Source of the DNA: Anaerotignum sp.
GTDB taxonomy: Bacteria > Bacillota > Clostridia > Lachnospirales > Anaerotignaceae
Length of the DNA stretch: 12,947 nt
Direction of reading: 5' to 3'
Assembly (NCBI GenBank): GCA_020024255.1
Contig: JAHHTX010000060.1
Span: 1 to 12,947, forward strand
Below the pieces are notes generated by a model that saw nothing but the letters and a program-made list of their open reading frames with translations, made no database searches and had not been told where the DNA came from. Both the position numbers and the translations under genes were made by a program. Positions 11,815 through 12,947 of this stretch are shown here, one piece after another (the stretch's first letter is position 1; each line of letters opens with the position of its first letter).

Positions 11815-12947
11815 AGGATTCATCAAATGCAGTTTATCAAAAAGATGGAACAACAAACTGATTCCCATGCCCGCCAAGGCTGCCAGTGACATTCCCGTAA
11901 GGGCAATACTGCCTACCTGAATAGAAATCCCAGAAAGTCCTACAACAAAAATCACAGAAGTCAACACCACATTTCTTGCTTTGTCATAGTCTACATGGGC
12001 ATCTACCAAAATCCGCAATCCAGATGTGCCAATCATGCCATACAGCAAGAAAGAAATCCCGCCAATAACGGTAGGGGGTATAGTCCCGATAAGTGCAGTC
12101 AATTTACCAATGAATGCACAAAGAATAGAAAGTACAGCCGCCCCTGCAATAACCCGAATACTGTAAACCTTTGTCATCGCCATAACACCGATGTTTTCTC
12201 CGTAAGTTGTGGTAGGAACAGAACCGATAAACCCTGACAGCATAGTAGAAAAGTTGTCTGCAAACAAAGAGCGATGGAGACCGGGGTCTTTTAATAAATC
12301 TCTGCCAATAATTTTGCCTGTGACAATCTGATGTCCGATATGTTCGGAAATGATGACCAAAAGAGCAGGCATCATAATCAAAATAGCCTGTATATTAAAC
12401 TTCGGCAGAGAGAAATTCGGCAGTGCAAACCATGCCGCTTCCTTTACCGCTGTAAAATCCACCATGCCCACCAGACACGCTGCTGCATATCCGCAGATAA
12501 CCGCAATCAAAAGAGGAATAACCGCAAAAAATTTCCGAAACATGACAGAGCCAAAAACTGCAACGCCTAATGTTACCAAAAATACTACGGCATTATCCCA
12601 TTGAATGACACCGTTTTCCGGCAAAAGTCCTGCATTGCCTGCTGCTGTAGATGCCAGTTCCAAACCAATGAGTGCCACAACAGGTCCCATTGCCGCAGGC
12701 GGCAGTACAATGTTAATCCAATCGGAGCCAAACTTATAAATGATGGCAGATACTATACAGCCACAGAACCCAACAGTAACAAATGCACCAAGGGCATAAG
12801 GAAAACCAAACTGCTCAATAATCAAAATACCCGGTGCCAAAAAGGCAAAGCTGGAACCAAGGTAAGCAGGTGCTTTTCCTTTTGTAATCAGTATAAATAA
12901 TAATGTGCCAACCCCGTTCATGAAAAGGACAACTGCCGCATTAATAC
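11806..12947 (-). CDS. uraA: Uracil permease (NCS2 family), 5' end outside window
   Basis: This gene encodes a membrane transporter of the nucleobase:cation symporter 2 family, taking up uracil with protons. The visible part is about 380 residues; compared with Escherichia coli UraA (429) some 40-50 N-terminal residues are missing past the right edge. The frame stays open from the Met at 12921 to 12947, so that Met is not the start. UraA-specific features are present: APAYLGSSFAF near the beginning, the SEHIGH segment (Glu and His matching the substrate-contacting Glu241 and His245 of UraA) at about 192-197 counted from that Met, and TTTYGENIG with the second conserved Glu at 242. Multiple membrane helices fill the protein. 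Substrate could also be another pyrimidine, but the motifs favour uracil. Confidence 0.93.
   Translation of the reverse strand, partial: INAAVVLFMNGVGTLLFILITKGKAPAYLGSSFAFLAPGILIIEQFGFPYALGAFVTVGFCGCIVSAIIYKFGSDWINIVLPPAAMGPVVALIGLELASTAAGNAGLLPENGVIQWDNAVVFLVTLGVAVFGSVMFRKFFAVIPLLIAVICGYAAACLVGMVDFTAVKEAAWFALPNFSLPKFNIQAILIMMPALLVIISEHIGHQIVTGKIIGRDLLKDPGLHRSLFADNFSTMLSGFIGSVPTTTYGENIGVMAMTKVYSIRVIAGAAVLSILCAFIGKLTALIGTIPPTVIGGISFLLYGMIGTSGLRILVDAHVDYDKARNVVLTSVIFVVGLSGISIQVGSIALTGMSLAALAGMGISLLFHLFDKLHLMNPES

Noticed and set aside
12901..12921. Met at 12921 as start of the uracil permease
   Set aside because: The frame stays open and UraA-like (INAAVVLF) to the window edge, and family length requires more N-terminal sequence.

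Overview
This 12.9 kb window looks like chromosomal DNA of a low-GC anaerobic Firmicute of the class Clostridia, most likely near Lachnospiraceae. That placement is inference. It rests on AT-rich DNA, strong AGGAGG-type ribosome binding sites, TTG and GTG starts, the lon-ysxC gene order, an Xre regulator paired with a DUF6773-like membrane protein, and a P1B zinc/cadmium ATPase with a CzrA-type repressor. Most genes lie on the minus strand. The exceptions are a lipoprotein gene at the left and the Xre/membrane-protein pair in the middle.

Left part (1-4442): the window opens inside one copy of a dispersed repeat (1-84) that abuts a rho-independent terminator. A short lipoprotein gene of unknown function follows (234-761, +). 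It converges on a zinc/cadmium efflux module: the P1B ATPase cadA (820-2949, -) behind an ArsR/SmtB repressor (3058-3399, -). The repressor has a textbook CzrA-type alpha-5 metal site, and ATGAA-N6-TTCAT-like operators sit at both promoters. An alpha/beta hydrolase (3480-4442, -) lies further upstream.

Middle (4443-7230): a small Xre regulator and an overlapping membrane-protein gene (4629-5301, +) are driven from a promoter lying in a 48-bp nested dyad. They converge on a four-gene minus-strand operon of ECF sigma factor, anti-sigma factor, a four-helix membrane protein and a LiaI/LiaF-like membrane protein. This is probably an envelope-stress system. The sigma gene has no conventional start codon at a good ribosome binding site.

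Interelement region (7230-7530): a 222-bp structured element with near-identical 12-bp terminal inverted repeats sits between two similar terminator hairpins that face outward. The arrangement suggests insertion into, and duplication of, one bidirectional terminator. The element carries a 53-codon reading frame, and the available part of that frame is also open in the second copy at the window's left edge. This is the most unusual feature here.

Right part (7538-12947): ysxC and lon form an operon behind a near-consensus promoter. Then come two tandem paralogous genes for zinc-ribbon membrane proteins of unknown role, and the 3' nine-tenths of a uracil permease gene (uraA) that runs off the right end.
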